Below, piece after piece: positions 33,658-42,375 of a stretch of DNA of 64,000 bases. Both the position numbers and the translations under genes were made by a program. Positions within the stretch are counted from its first letter, which is position 1. Each line of letters starts with the position of its first letter. The notes below the pieces were generated by a model. That model had not been told where the DNA came from. It saw only the letters and a program-made list of their open reading frames with translations, and did no database searches. This DNA comes from Cytophagales bacterium (GTDB lineage Bacteria > Bacteroidota > Bacteroidia > Cytophagales > Spirosomataceae): the NCBI GenBank assembly GCA_013298125.1, contig JAAFJP010000017.1:61249-125248 (forward strand). Direction: 5' to 3'.

Positions 33658-34050
33658 ATGAACCTATTTCTATACATACAAATCACCAACCATCCCGAAG
33701 AAGTAAAATTCTCCAACCACTTCCTTCCTATCATCAAAGAACAAACAACGACATTCACCACTTTCGACCTTGATAATCATTCCGACTCTACAATTATCAA
33801 TTACGCAACCCGACTGCTGACCGAGGCAAATCATACCTTAATTTTTATTGAAACCATGCCCGACAGTAGATTCAGCAACTTATTGTCTTTATTGACGTAT
33901 ATCTTTGATAATCCAGACGGAATTGAGATTATTGTTAAAGGTGAGAACAAAAAAGTAGAAAAAATGCTAAGTATTTTACCCCAAACAAAAATTCAAGAAA
34001 ATACTTACGAAATCCAGACATTTCTCGAAATTCTAAGCAAGTTTTCGTAA
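33658..34050 (+). CDS. Hypothetical protein (130 aa)
   Basis: A soluble 130-residue protein with alternating strands and helices (MNLFLYIQI ... HTLIFIETMP ... GIEIIVKGENKKVEKML), which suggests a small alpha/beta Rossmann- or flavodoxin-like fold. No signal peptide, membrane helix or catalytic motif is apparent. I do not recognise the family. It stands alone between the hairpin pair and the exbB gene. Confidence 0.55.
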   Translation: MNLFLYIQITNHPEEVKFSNHFLPIIKEQTTTFTTFDLDNHSDSTIINYATRLLTEANHTLIFIETMPDSRFSNLLSLLTYIFDNPDGIEIIVKGENKKVEKMLSILPQTKIQENTYEIQTFLEILSKFS

Positions 34051-34229
34051 AAAAGGAGCATCTTTGAAAAATTATATGCTTTCTATGAAAAATTAAATTC
34101 TTGAAATAGTACATCAAAAAAGTTTGAAAAGCCCCTTATTTATTGAGATAGTACAATCCAAAGTTTTTCTTGAATAATTTTTTACTAAAACTTGACACGA
34201 ACCATATAAAAATTAAAATTTTTTTATGT

Positions 34230-34237
34230 TAGATTTG
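34230..34237 (+). promoter_or_regulatory. Candidate -7 box (TAGATTTG) for the exbB-tonB cluster
   Basis: TAGATTTG fits TAnnTTTG and implies a ~113-nt leader before the ATG at 34356. No -33 TTTG is at the ideal distance. The rest of the 305-bp gap 34051-34355 is AT-rich without repeats. Confidence 0.35.
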
Positions 34238-34355
34238 TCAAACTGTCTAAGCAACAATTTTCAATAGATTCTTTTGCATTCAGTTGATTTTTCATTTTTT
34301 TATTTTAAAAATCACCTAAAACTGTTTTTTAACTTAAACCCAAATTACCAAACTA

Positions 34356-35195
34356 ATGAGTACACAAGCAAAAACCCCAGCTGCTAAACCAGCAGCACCA
34401 GCTCCAAAAAAATCAGGCGGCATTCCAGCAGGCGTGGTTATGATTATTCTTTTTATTCTTGCAGAATTGTTCTTCCATTTTGTTATGGGAGCCGGTTCAC
34501 GTTTCGAAGGTGGTACTAACGAAGGACACCCTCACCAAGGCGACTATCTTGCGATTGCCTACAAAGGTGGTGTTATCGTACCAGTACTTTTAACGTGTTT
34601 CTTAACAGCTTTAACTTTTGCTATTGAGCGTCTTATCACTATCGGTAAAGCAAAAGGAAGTGGTGATGTAAACGCTTTCGTTCGTAAAATCCAATCTTTA
34701 TTAGACAAAGATGATACTGACGGTGCTTTGAAAGAGTGCGACAGACAAAAAGGTTCAGTAGGAAACGTTACGTTGGCGGCTGTGAAAAAGTACAAGCAAT
34801 TAACAACTGATGGTTCATTGGACAAAGAGCAAAAATTAGCAGCTCTTAGCAAAGAAGTTGAAGAAGCTACTTCATTGGAATTACCAATGTTAGAGAAAAA
34901 CTTGACTATCATCGCTACTTTGGCATCGGTATCTACCCTAATCGGTCTATTAGGAACGGTAATCGGTATGATTAAAGCGTTCTCGGCTCTTGGTAACTCA
35001 GGAGGATCAACAGACTCAACTGCCTTGGCAAACGGTATCTCAGAAGCCCTTGTAAATACGGCTTTGGGTATTGGTACTTCGGCGGTTTGTATCATTGCGT
35101 ATAACTTCTTTACGTCTAAAATTGACGAATTGACTTATAGCGTTGATGAAATCGGATTGAGCGTAAATCAAAACTACGCAACTCACCATAATTAA
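34356..35195 (+). CDS. exbB: MotA/TolQ/ExbB proton channel family protein
   Basis: The 279-residue inner membrane protein has an Ala/Pro/Lys-rich N-terminus and three transmembrane helices: VVMIILFILAELFFHFV (~28), VIVPVLLTCFLTALTFAIERL (shortened) and the last pair around IIATLASVSTLIGLLGTVIGM and VNTALGIGTSAVCIIAYNFF. The GLLGTVIGMIKAF block is the family signature. With two ExbD proteins and TonB encoded downstream, it forms the proton-driven motor energising outer membrane receptors such as the one at 42376-44769. It probably leads an operon, although each gap is 100-260 bp. Confidence 0.93.
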   Translation: MSTQAKTPAAKPAAPAPKKSGGIPAGVVMIILFILAELFFHFVMGAGSRFEGGTNEGHPHQGDYLAIAYKGGVIVPVLLTCFLTALTFAIERLITIGKAKGSGDVNAFVRKIQSLLDKDDTDGALKECDRQKGSVGNVTLAAVKKYKQLTTDGSLDKEQKLAALSKEVEEATSLELPMLEKNLTIIATLASVSTLIGLLGTVIGMIKAFSALGNSGGSTDSTALANGISEALVNTALGIGTSAVCIIAYNFFTSKIDELTYSVDEIGLSVNQNYATHHN

Positions 35196-35302
35196 TATTT
35201 ATGTACAATTAGTTATTTGTTATTCGTTTATTAGTTGAAGCAACTACATAATTGATAACAACAACTTATAGCTAAATTCACAAATCATAAATTAAATTAA
35301 TT

Positions 35303-35908
35303 ATGCCAAAAGTTAAAGCAAAACGACAAAGTGTTTCTCTCGACATGACTGCGATGTGCGATGTGGCATTCTTGTTATTGACTTTCTTCATGCTAACTGC
35401 AAAGTTTAAGCCCGAAGAAGCTGTAACAATCACCCCACCTACATCAATTTCAGAGAAGAAACTTCCAGCAGGAGAAGGCTTTTTGACTATCTCAGTTGGA
35501 CCAGAAGGAGGAATTTACTTAGGTACTGAGGATAAAACTGCAAAAGATGCCATGCTAACAAGAATGGCTAACCGTATGGGAATTGCAGTAACGCCAGAAA
35601 TGCAGAAGAACTACAACGCTTCTGAATTAATCGGTTATCCAGCAGGTGCAATGCGTCAGGTTTTAGGAATGAAACCATCAGACGTAAAAGCACAAGGCTT
35701 GATGAAAGGTATTCCTTTGGATTCAACAGATAATCAACTTTTCCTTTGGGTTAGTTACGCAAAAATTGCGAACCCAGCCTTAAAAGTGGCTATCAAAGGT
35801 GATGCAAATTCAAACTACAAGGTGTTCAATCAAATTGTAGCCACTTTGCAAGATCAGAACATCAACGTTTTTCAGTTGGTAACATCACCAGAAGGTAAGC
35901 CACAATAA
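35303..35908 (+). CDS. exbD: ExbD/TolR family protein, copy 1
   Basis: The 201-residue protein has a single N-terminal helix containing the proton-carrying Asp in DMTAMCDVAFLLLTFFML, followed by a periplasmic domain. It is longer than typical ExbD (~140) because of an insert around residues 75-130 (GTEDKTAKDAMLTRMAN and on). A second ExbD is encoded 260 bp downstream. Paired, non-identical ExbDs after one ExbB are usual in Bacteroidota. It works with ExbB and TonB at the inner membrane. Confidence 0.93.
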   Translation: MPKVKAKRQSVSLDMTAMCDVAFLLLTFFMLTAKFKPEEAVTITPPTSISEKKLPAGEGFLTISVGPEGGIYLGTEDKTAKDAMLTRMANRMGIAVTPEMQKNYNASELIGYPAGAMRQVLGMKPSDVKAQGLMKGIPLDSTDNQLFLWVSYAKIANPALKVAIKGDANSNYKVFNQIVATLQDQNINVFQLVTSPEGKPQ

Positions 35909-35937
35909 TTTTATTTTAGTTGTACTCAGTAGTTTTA

Positions 35938-35965
35938 ACCCTGCCTCTCTCTCGAAAGGCAGGGT
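35938..35965 (+). terminator. Hairpin after exbD copy 1
   Basis: ACCCTGCCT (35938-35946) pairs with AGGCAGGGT (35957-35965). A T-rich stretch is weak, so it may only attenuate readthrough into the second exbD. Confidence 0.6.
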
Positions 35966-35978
35966 CTTATAGAAAAAT

Positions 35979-36150
35979 AGTTATTGGTTATTAGGAACTG
36001 GTTATTAGTTCTTAAATTTTCAAAGCTATCTTTCCAATTCTATAAATAAATTATCTGAGTAAAGACTAAATAGTGAAATGGTTTTTGAGTTAGCTAATTT
36101 GTTGATATCTTATTCAACTAATAAACCAATAACCAATAAACTATTAACCA
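35979..36150. repeat. Imperfect inverted repeat of GTTATTGG-type units
   Basis: AGTTATTGGTTATTAG (35979 onward) with a second TGGTTATTAGTT copy is inverted around 36117-36150 as AACTAATAAACCAATAACC and related units. It fills the gap between the two exbD genes and has no ORF. Confidence 0.5.
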
Positions 36151-36168
36151 ACAAAAACCCCAGAAAAA

Positions 36169-36684
36169 ATGGCAGAAATTAGTCAAGACGGTGGGGGCAA
36201 AAAAGGTGGTAAAAAACGTAGTAAGAAAGCATCGACCAAAATCGACATGACACCCATGGTGGATTTAGGCTTTCTACTAATAACCTTTTTCATGCTAACC
36301 ACGACGTTAGCAAAGCCCGTAGTAATGCAGTTGAATATGCCTGATAAGACGGAGAAAGATGAAAAATCAGAAGTAAAAATGTCAGAAACATTGACAGTTA
36401 TTCCTGATTCCACGAAAGTATATTACTATCAAGGACTTCCGAACGACCCGACTACTCAATTGCTCGCAACAGATTACTCAAACAAAGGTATTCGTACGAT
36501 TTTGTTTGATATGAAAAAAAGAATTGGTGATAACTTCACGATTGTAATTAAAGCTGCAAAAGGTGCTAAATACAGGAATATGGTAGATTTACTTGATGAA
36601 TGTGTTATTACAGGAAACAAGCGTTATGCTATATTAGGAATAGATCCTGGCTCAGAAGAACTGATTAAAAAATCAGGAAAGTGA
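36169..36684 (+). CDS. exbD: ExbD/TolR family protein, copy 2
   Basis: The 171-residue protein has a Gly/Lys-rich start (GGGKKGGKKRSKK), then the Asp-bearing helix DMTPMVDLGFLLITFFMLTT, and a periplasmic domain with the conserved IVIKAAKGAKYRNMVDLLDE block. It diverges from copy 1 and is of near-standard length. Together they probably form a heterodimer inside the ExbB pentamer; this stoichiometry is inference from other systems. Confidence 0.93.
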   Translation: MAEISQDGGGKKGGKKRSKKASTKIDMTPMVDLGFLLITFFMLTTTLAKPVVMQLNMPDKTEKDEKSEVKMSETLTVIPDSTKVYYYQGLPNDPTTQLLATDYSNKGIRTILFDMKKRIGDNFTIVIKAAKGAKYRNMVDLLDECVITGNKRYAILGIDPGSEELIKKSGK

Positions 36685-36824
36685 ATTAGTAAAGATAAAA
36701 CTAAAAAAATAGTTGAATATATTTTGAAAACTAAAAAAATAGTTTTAACTTTAACTCAATTAATAACAGTAATAGATTTTTATTCCTTTACTGAAATTTA
36801 TTAACAGTATTAAATTAGATAATT

Positions 36825-37658
36825 ATGTCAAACGTAATAAGTCCTAATGCAACATTGGATGATATTATTTTCAAAGACAAGAACAAAAGCTATGGTGCTT
36901 TCTTGTTGAGAAAAGAATATCCTAAAGTGGTTACACGGTCTTTATTGACAGGCATCGCTACAGTTACCACTCTTTTTGCGTTATCTTTTGCTTATAACAA
37001 AATAGCAGAAAACTTAAAAAGAGATAAAGTAGAAGTGGAAGCCAATGTCATGAAAATTGATCAGCCACCACCAGAAAATAAAGTACCACCACCACCACCA
37101 CCACCACCGCCGCCACCACCACCGAAAGAAATTCCGCAGGTGACGACGACGAAATTTTTACCTCCTGAAATCAAGAAGGATGAAGAGGTAACAAAACCAG
37201 AACCACCACCAGAGGAGGTAAAAGGTAATACTGCAACGGAAACCAAAGTGGGTGATACAGAAGTAGAAGCTCCACCAGTAGATCCCGATGCTAAACCAAA
37301 AGAAGAAGCACCAGTTGAACCACCAAAACCCAAAGAGGAAGAAATCTTTACGGCGGTAGAACAACAAGCTGAATTCCCAGGTGGTATGGGAGCTTTGGGT
37401 AAATACTTACAGAAAAACTTAAAATATCCTGCGGCTGCACAACGTGCTAACGTGTCAGGAAAAGTTTACGTTCAGTTTGTAGTAAATACTGATGGCTCGA
37501 TTCAGAACGTTGATGTTTTGAAATCAGTAGGATTTGGTTGTGATGAAGAAGCGGTTAGGGTAATTAAGTCTGTTCCAAGATGGACACCAGGCAAGCAGTC
37601 AGGTCGTGCAGTACGTTCAAGATTTACAATTCCTATCAACTTCCAGTTGTCAGAATAG
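36825..37658 (+). CDS. tonB: Energy transducer TonB
   Basis: The 277-residue protein has a cytoplasmic start (DDIIFKDKNKSYGAFLLRKE, a block typical of Bacteroidota TonB), one transmembrane helix (~48-65), a Pro-rich periplasmic spacer with a run of 13 consecutive prolines (nt 37084-37122), and a Glu/Pro/Lys linker. The C-terminal TonB domain is at ~185-277 (FPGGMGALGKYLQKNLKYP ... VYVQFVVNTDGSI). It carries energy from ExbB/ExbD to TonB-dependent receptors. Confidence 0.95.
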   Translation: MSNVISPNATLDDIIFKDKNKSYGAFLLRKEYPKVVTRSLLTGIATVTTLFALSFAYNKIAENLKRDKVEVEANVMKIDQPPPENKVPPPPPPPPPPPPPKEIPQVTTTKFLPPEIKKDEEVTKPEPPPEEVKGNTATETKVGDTEVEAPPVDPDAKPKEEAPVEPPKPKEEEIFTAVEQQAEFPGGMGALGKYLQKNLKYPAAAQRANVSGKVYVQFVVNTDGSIQNVDVLKSVGFGCDEEAVRVIKSVPRWTPGKQSGRAVRSRFTIPINFQLSE

Positions 37659-37695
37659 TATTCGAGCAATCGAAAAATCATAGCTTACATAGTGA

Positions 37696-37730
37696 AAACC
37701 TGTCAGGAAACTGGCAGGTTTCATTTTTTA
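37696..37730 (+). terminator. Rho-independent terminator after tonB
   Basis: AAACCTGTCAG and CTGGCAGGTTT pair with one G-U, followed by a T-rich tract (CATTTTTTA), 38 nt past the tonB stop. Confidence 0.8.
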
Positions 37731-37741
37731 ATATTTATGTC

Positions 37742-37990
37742 ATGCAAAATAAGCCCTTTGCAATAGTCAATGCCTTAATGGCGTTATCATATTCCATCAT
37801 TGGAATTTTATTAATACTTAATCCAGAATCAAATTTTGCCCAAATGATGTTGCCCTCAAAAGGATATGCGTATGCTTTGGGAGCATTATTAGTTGTGTAT
37901 GGATTATTCAGAGCTTGGAGAACTTATCAAAAAAATAAAGACGATGACGACGATGAGGAGTATGGGTATTATGATGGAAGGAAAGAGTGA
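37742..37990 (+). CDS. Small two-helix membrane protein
   Basis: The 82-residue protein has two hydrophobic helices (AIVNALMALSYSIIGILLIL and YAYALGALLVVYGLFRAW) and an acidic tail with a DDDDDEE run. The start at 37742 gives MQNKPFAIVN; an upstream ATG in this frame lies inside tonB and would add a non-conserved extension. It probably sits in the inner membrane. No known family is recognised, but its place between tonB and the PstS-like gene suggests it belongs to the cluster. Confidence 0.65.
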   Translation: MQNKPFAIVNALMALSYSIIGILLILNPESNFAQMMLPSKGYAYALGALLVVYGLFRAWRTYQKNKDDDDDEEYGYYDGRKE

Positions 37991-38052
37991 ATTCAATTAT
38001 CAATTAACAGGGAACAACTAAAAGTTATTTTGGAGTAAATAAAGTTTAGGGT

Positions 38053-38147
38053 CTTGTCATCTCGAAGAATGAGGTAACTGATACATAATCCCCGCAATAG
38101 AAGTTTTGAGAAAGTTAGTCAGTTCCCTCCTGTGTCGGGATGACAAA
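38053..38147. repeat. Palindromic repeat with GTCATC / GATGAC ends
   Basis: CTTGTCATCTCGAAGAATGA (left) and GTGTCGGGATGACAAA (right) are inverted imperfect copies, with AACTGA / TCAGTT continuing inward. It occupies the 248-bp gap before the PstS-like gene. Confidence 0.65.
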
Positions 38148-38238
38148 TCTCAACAAAATGTAATTATTTAATCTGAGACAAATAAAATAATCCTGAAAGC
38201 TGAAAGCCAATTGCTGAAAGCCGACAGCTAAGAATACC

Positions 38239-39174
38239 ATGAAAATTATTAAAAATTTGATGCTTACTACCCTCGGAATGAGCTTATTAGCATCGTGCGG
38301 AGGAGGGAAAGATAAAGACGGTAAAGATTTAGACACTCCTGCAAAAGGTGAAATAACGGTTGCCGTTGATGAATCTTTCAAACAAATTATTGAGGCTGAA
38401 AAATCAGCTTTTGAGAAGACATTTCCTTATACAAAAATAAATTTAGTCTATAAAAACGAAGGCGAAGCCGTGGCTATGCTTTTGAATGACAAAGCCCGCT
38501 TGGCAGTAGTTTCGAGAGAATTGGACGAAAAAGAAAAATCAGTTTTCAAACAAGATGATATTCGTTACAAGAGCTTTAAGTTTGCGGGTGACGGCATTGC
38601 CTTGATAACCAACAAAGCCAATAAAGACACCATGATAACGACTCAGGACTTGGAGGCGATTATGAAAGGTACAAAAAAAAGCTATGGTAAATCTGGACGT
38701 GAAACTGTCTTGGTTTTTGATGGGACGAGTTCGAGTAATTTGACGTTTTTGATTGATACATTTAAGATTGACAGAAAACAAAAAGTGTCGTTTTTTGCGG
38801 CAAAATCAAATAAGGAAGTTATTGAGTATGTGAAAACGCACGCTAACGCAATGGGCGTAATAGGCGTAAATTGGATTAGTGATGGCGATGACCCTACGTC
38901 TTTGACTTTTATCAGAAGTATTAATGTGCTTTCAGTTGCCAATAAGGTAAATCCAACGAAAGATGATTATTACCAACCATTTGGTTATAATTTGGCATTA
39001 AAAAAATACCCCTTGACTCGTAAAATTCGTTTTATCTTGAAAGAAGCCCACATGGGTCTGGGGACGGGATTTATCAATTATTGCACTCTGGAACAAGGTC
39101 AATTGATAGTTTATAAAAATGGATTGATTCCCTTGACACAGCCTTTGCAGATTAGACAGGTGGAAAGTAAATAG
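38239..39174 (+). CDS. PstS-like phosphate-binding lipoprotein
   Basis: The 311-residue protein has a lipobox (MSLLASCGG) and the PBP-like fold of phosphate ABC binding proteins: ITVAVDESFKQIIEAEKSAF, a hinge AVVSRELDEKE, FDGTSSSNLTFL (the anion-binding Ser/Thr loop) and FINYCTLEQGQ near the end. It should be anchored in the periplasm or outer membrane and bind phosphate or a related oxyanion. No pstCAB transport genes adjoin; instead it follows exbB-exbD-exbD-tonB and precedes a TPR protein, an order I believe recurs in Cytophagia. Confidence 0.88.
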   Translation: MKIIKNLMLTTLGMSLLASCGGGKDKDGKDLDTPAKGEITVAVDESFKQIIEAEKSAFEKTFPYTKINLVYKNEGEAVAMLLNDKARLAVVSRELDEKEKSVFKQDDIRYKSFKFAGDGIALITNKANKDTMITTQDLEAIMKGTKKSYGKSGRETVLVFDGTSSSNLTFLIDTFKIDRKQKVSFFAAKSNKEVIEYVKTHANAMGVIGVNWISDGDDPTSLTFIRSINVLSVANKVNPTKDDYYQPFGYNLALKKYPLTRKIRFILKEAHMGLGTGFINYCTLEQGQLIVYKNGLIPLTQPLQIRQVESK

Positions 39175-39280
39175 AGTAGGCAGTTTTTAAGTAGGCAGTA
39201 GCAACGAAGAGTTAGTTAATTGTGTTCAGAAAAGAAGAGTTTTGAGAGTCTTGCCTACTGCAAACTGCCTACTACCAACT
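39175..39280. repeat. Repeat with GTAGGCAGT / ACTGCCTAC blocks, copy near the PstS gene
   Basis: GAGTAGGCAGTTTTTAAGTA (39175 on) and GCCTACTGCAAACTGCCTAC (~39253-39272) are inverted relatives and resemble the element at 17055-17150. The rest of the 422-bp gap to 39596 is very AT-rich. Confidence 0.55.
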
Positions 39281-39460
39281 TAATTACTGTTAATATTTTG
39301 TTAAACCCTGTGGGGGTATGTTACCGATAGGGTGTCAAAGCGTCAGATGGTTAGAATTGAGATAATTGCAAAATTTTATTAAAATAGTCCATTTATCAAA
39401 AAACTGTCAAAAGAACAGATAAAGAATAAATGATAGGTTTTTATTATAATTTTTTTATTT

Positions 39461-39468
39461 TAATTTTG
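39461..39468 (+). promoter_or_regulatory. Candidate -7 box (TAATTTTG) for the TPR gene
   Basis: TAATTTTG fits TAnnTTTG and would give a ~120-nt leader. No convincing -33 TTTG lies at standard distance. Confidence 0.3.
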
Positions 39469-39596
39469 TATTTAGTCTTAAAAATAAAATTTAATATAAG
39501 TTTTTGGTCATTTGCTTTATTACCCAAATAATCAATAAGAAAAACTACTAAGGTGTGTAAAACACCAAATCTAATTACAACTAAAAAAACAAAAAG

Positions 39597-41300
39597 ATGA
39601 ACGGAAAAATGAAATCTCTATTGGTGGCTGCGGGTTTGTTGTTTACTGGGATGGTAAATGGACAAACGGTTCAGCAAGGGTTGTCGCAGTTGGATGGAGA
39701 CCAGCCAACAAAATCGAAGGCAACGATGACAGCGGTAGTGGCGGCTTCGCCAACGGCTGAGAATATGTACTATTTGGGTTATGTCCAGTTACGTACAGGT
39801 GATTTGGTAGGAGCAAAAGCCACATTTGAGAAAGGATTAGTTACTGAGCCAAAGCAACCATTAAACTCGGTAGGTTTGGCAACCTTGATGTTGGCAGATA
39901 AAAATGCACAAGGAGCAAAGGCGGCATTCGACAAGATTTTGTTGGATACTAAAATGAAAAATGCAGACGTAATGTTTCGTATTGCAGAGGCTTATACTTT
40001 GTTTGAGCATACCAATGACCCAGGTGAGGCTGTTCGTTTGATTGACTTGATTCCTGAGAAAACTAAAAAACCTTTGACGGCTGATATGCAGATTGTTAAA
40101 GGAGATGCCTTTTTATTGAAAAATGATGGAGGACCAGCAGCAACGGGTTATGAGCAAGCTATTTTGTTAAACAAAAGTGCTAAGGCTTATATTCGTTTGG
40201 GTAAGGTTTATTTAAGAGGTAAAAACTATCAATTTACCGTAAATAATTATCAAAGTGCTTACGAAACGGATTCATCGTATGCTCCTTATTACAACAGCTT
40301 AGGTGAGTATTATATCATTTTTGGTAAGTATAAAGATGCTTCAAAATTGTTTAGAAAATATGTGGATAGAGCAGAGGCTTCTCCAACTATCTTGCTATCA
40401 ACAGCAAAATTGTTGTTTTTAGCGAAAGATTATGAAGGGTCAATGGAGTTTACGAAAAGGGCAGAAGCAGTTGGTGCAACAGATAATGACGTTTTCAGAA
40501 TGAAAGGTTATTCGGGCGTTGAGTTAGGTAAATGTCAAGAAGGTATTGATAATTTAGATAAAATGGTAAAAGCAGGAGTAAAGCCGTATTATTTAGATAA
40601 TGTTTATTTTGGTAAAGGTTATCAATGTTTGAAGAAAGATTCGATTGCTATTACTTATTATGAAAAAGCAGCCCCAGAGGATACCATCAATAACCTTAAT
40701 GCTACGATGTACACAAGTGCCTTTAATCAGAAAAAATATGAAAAGGCAGTTGAATATGCTACAAAAGCAATGGAGTGGAAAACTAAAAAAAGACAAGCAT
40801 TAAACAGTACAGACTGGTATAATGCAGGTGTAGCTCAGTACTTTGTAACGGCATTTACGCCAAGAGAGGACACTTTGGGAAGATATAATAAAGGAATCAA
40901 GGCGGATTCGATGTTAGCAAAAGCGATTGCTATTAATGATAAATTTGCTCCTTTCCACTTGTATCGTGCCAAGACCAATAGTTTTATGGACTTTAAGGGT
41001 ACAAAATGGTTGGCAGCACCTCATTTTGAGAAATATCTTGCAGTAGTAGATGTGGCAAAGGCTAATAAAGAGACTTTGTACGATACTTACAGATATTTAG
41101 CTGGGTATAATTCTATTGTAACGAAGGATATGGTGAAATTGCAAGAAATTGTGGATAAAGCCGTAGCAATCAAAGCTGACGACCCTGATAAATTGAAGGA
41201 ATTGTTGAACCCTGCACCAGCAGTAATACCTCCAACAACAACACCTGCGGGAACAACAGTAAAAACGCCAACGACTCCAACGAAAGTCCCTAAAAAATAA
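39597..41300 (+). CDS. Exported tetratricopeptide repeat protein
   Basis: The 567-residue protein has a signal peptide (KMKSLLVAAGLLFTGMVNGQ, shortened). Multiple TPR units follow, for example NMYYLGYVQLRTGDLVGAKA, AYIRLGKVYLRGKNYQ and YYNSLGEYYIIFGKYKDA, covering most of ~45-480. A Pro/Thr-rich tail closes the protein (PTTTPAGTTVKTPTTPTKV). It is a periplasmic protein-protein scaffold. Its position after tonB and the PstS-like gene suggests a partner of that machinery. A second in-frame ATG lies four codons in. Confidence 0.85.
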   Translation: MNGKMKSLLVAAGLLFTGMVNGQTVQQGLSQLDGDQPTKSKATMTAVVAASPTAENMYYLGYVQLRTGDLVGAKATFEKGLVTEPKQPLNSVGLATLMLADKNAQGAKAAFDKILLDTKMKNADVMFRIAEAYTLFEHTNDPGEAVRLIDLIPEKTKKPLTADMQIVKGDAFLLKNDGGPAATGYEQAILLNKSAKAYIRLGKVYLRGKNYQFTVNNYQSAYETDSSYAPYYNSLGEYYIIFGKYKDASKLFRKYVDRAEASPTILLSTAKLLFLAKDYEGSMEFTKRAEAVGATDNDVFRMKGYSGVELGKCQEGIDNLDKMVKAGVKPYYLDNVYFGKGYQCLKKDSIAITYYEKAAPEDTINNLNATMYTSAFNQKKYEKAVEYATKAMEWKTKKRQALNSTDWYNAGVAQYFVTAFTPREDTLGRYNKGIKADSMLAKAIAINDKFAPFHLYRAKTNSFMDFKGTKWLAAPHFEKYLAVVDVAKANKETLYDTYRYLAGYNSIVTKDMVKLQEIVDKAVAIKADDPDKLKELLNPAPAVIPPTTTPAGTTVKTPTTPTKVPKK

Positions 41301-41318
41301 TTTTTTAGAAATATTGTT

Positions 41319-41355
41319 AAGAAAGCCCTGCCAATTGGTAGGGCTTTCTTAATTT
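41319..41355 (+). terminator. Rho-independent terminator after the TPR gene
   Basis: AAGAAAGCCCT (41319-41329) pairs with AGGGCTTTCTT (41340-41350), followed by AATTTT, 18 nt past the stop. Confidence 0.9.
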
Positions 41356-41494
41356 TGGAGTTTCAATTAATTCTCAATTTTCAATGCTCAATGTATAATA
41401 TGCAAGTGTTGAATTTAAGAAATATTAAAGTCAATTTTTATGACTTATGACCGAGCGACGTTCGCTTAACAACTTACAGACTTAACGAATAAAT

Positions 41495-42265
41495 ATGTAC
41501 GCACTAATCACAGGAGCCAGTAAAGGCATAGGAAAAGAGATAGCCATTGAGTTGGCAAAAAAGAAATATGATTTGTTATTAATTGCTCGTTCAGCGAGTC
41601 AATTAGAGGATGTTGCCAATGAAATCAAGAATCATCATGGAGTGAAGGTAGATTTTTTAGCCGCTGATTTGTCTGCTCCAGATGCTGCAAGGACGGTTTT
41701 GAAATGGGTTGAACAAAATAGTTATCAAGTAGCGGTATTAGTCAATAATGCAGGTTATGGTTCGGCAGGGAATTTTGATAGATTTACGATTGAGCAAAAT
41801 CGTGACATGATGAATCTGAACATGATAACTTTGACAGAAATGTGTCAGGTATTTTTACCAATGTTGAAACGTCATTCTCAGGCTTATATTTTGAATATTG
41901 CGAGTTCGACGGCTTATCAGGCTTTGCCACAAATGGCAATTTATGCCGCTACGAAGGTATTTGTCTTGAATTTTTCGAGGGCTTTAAAGTTTGAATTGAA
42001 AGATTCGTCAGTGTCGGTTACGTGTATATGCCCAGGGGCGACAGATACCAATTTTAATGACCGTGCAGATATTCCCGCCAAAGCCAGAAAAGCGGCTGAG
42101 AAAGTAACCATGACACCGCAAGAGGTAGCTAAAATATCAGTTGATTCAATGTTTGCGGGCAAGACAGAAGTTATCCCAGGATTTGTGAATAAGTTGGGAG
42201 CATTTTTGGCTTGGCTTGCTCCGAAGGCGGTTACTGAGAAAGTTGCGGCGGGGATTTATGAGTAA
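41495..42265 (+). CDS. SDR family oxidoreductase (DltE/YqjQ-like)
   Basis: The 256-residue classical SDR has TGASKGIGKEIA (7-18), the VNNAGYGSAG block (~85-94), a catalytic Ser in ILNIASSTAYQ and the YAATK pair. The core resembles the DltE/YqjQ group of ketone or aldehyde reductases. The C-terminus (GFVNKLGAFLAWLAPK) is hydrophobic and may associate with the membrane. The substrate is unknown. The gap 41356-41494 contains TTTTCAATGCTCAATG, similar to the outer repeat at 22142-22488. Confidence 0.88.
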   Translation: MYALITGASKGIGKEIAIELAKKKYDLLLIARSASQLEDVANEIKNHHGVKVDFLAADLSAPDAARTVLKWVEQNSYQVAVLVNNAGYGSAGNFDRFTIEQNRDMMNLNMITLTEMCQVFLPMLKRHSQAYILNIASSTAYQALPQMAIYAATKVFVLNFSRALKFELKDSSVSVTCICPGATDTNFNDRADIPAKARKAAEKVTMTPQEVAKISVDSMFAGKTEVIPGFVNKLGAFLAWLAPKAVTEKVAAGIYE

Positions 42266-42320
42266 GGAGCAGTTGTTAAGTCGATAAGTTGTTAAGTCTG
42301 TAAGCTAATTATTGTCAGAT

Positions 42321-42360
42321 AAAAAGAGCGTGAGGAAAGTCCAATCCTAACGCTCTTTTT
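42321..42360. terminator. Bidirectional terminator between SDR and TonB receptor genes
   Basis: AAAAAGAGCGT (42321-42331) and ACGCTCTTTTT (42350-42360) form a perfect stem between convergent stops. Confidence 0.9.
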
Positions 42361-42375
42361 TGCTAAAATTCAACT

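Noticed and set aside
37061..37367. Minus-strand Gly/Ser- and Phe/Trp-rich ORFs opposite tonB
   Set aside because: They are antisense translations of the Pro/Glu-rich linker of tonB.
37580..37741. Longer version of the small membrane protein overlapping tonB
   Set aside because: The added residues are the shadow of the tonB C-terminal domain in another frame; the ATG at 37742 lies after the tonB terminator.
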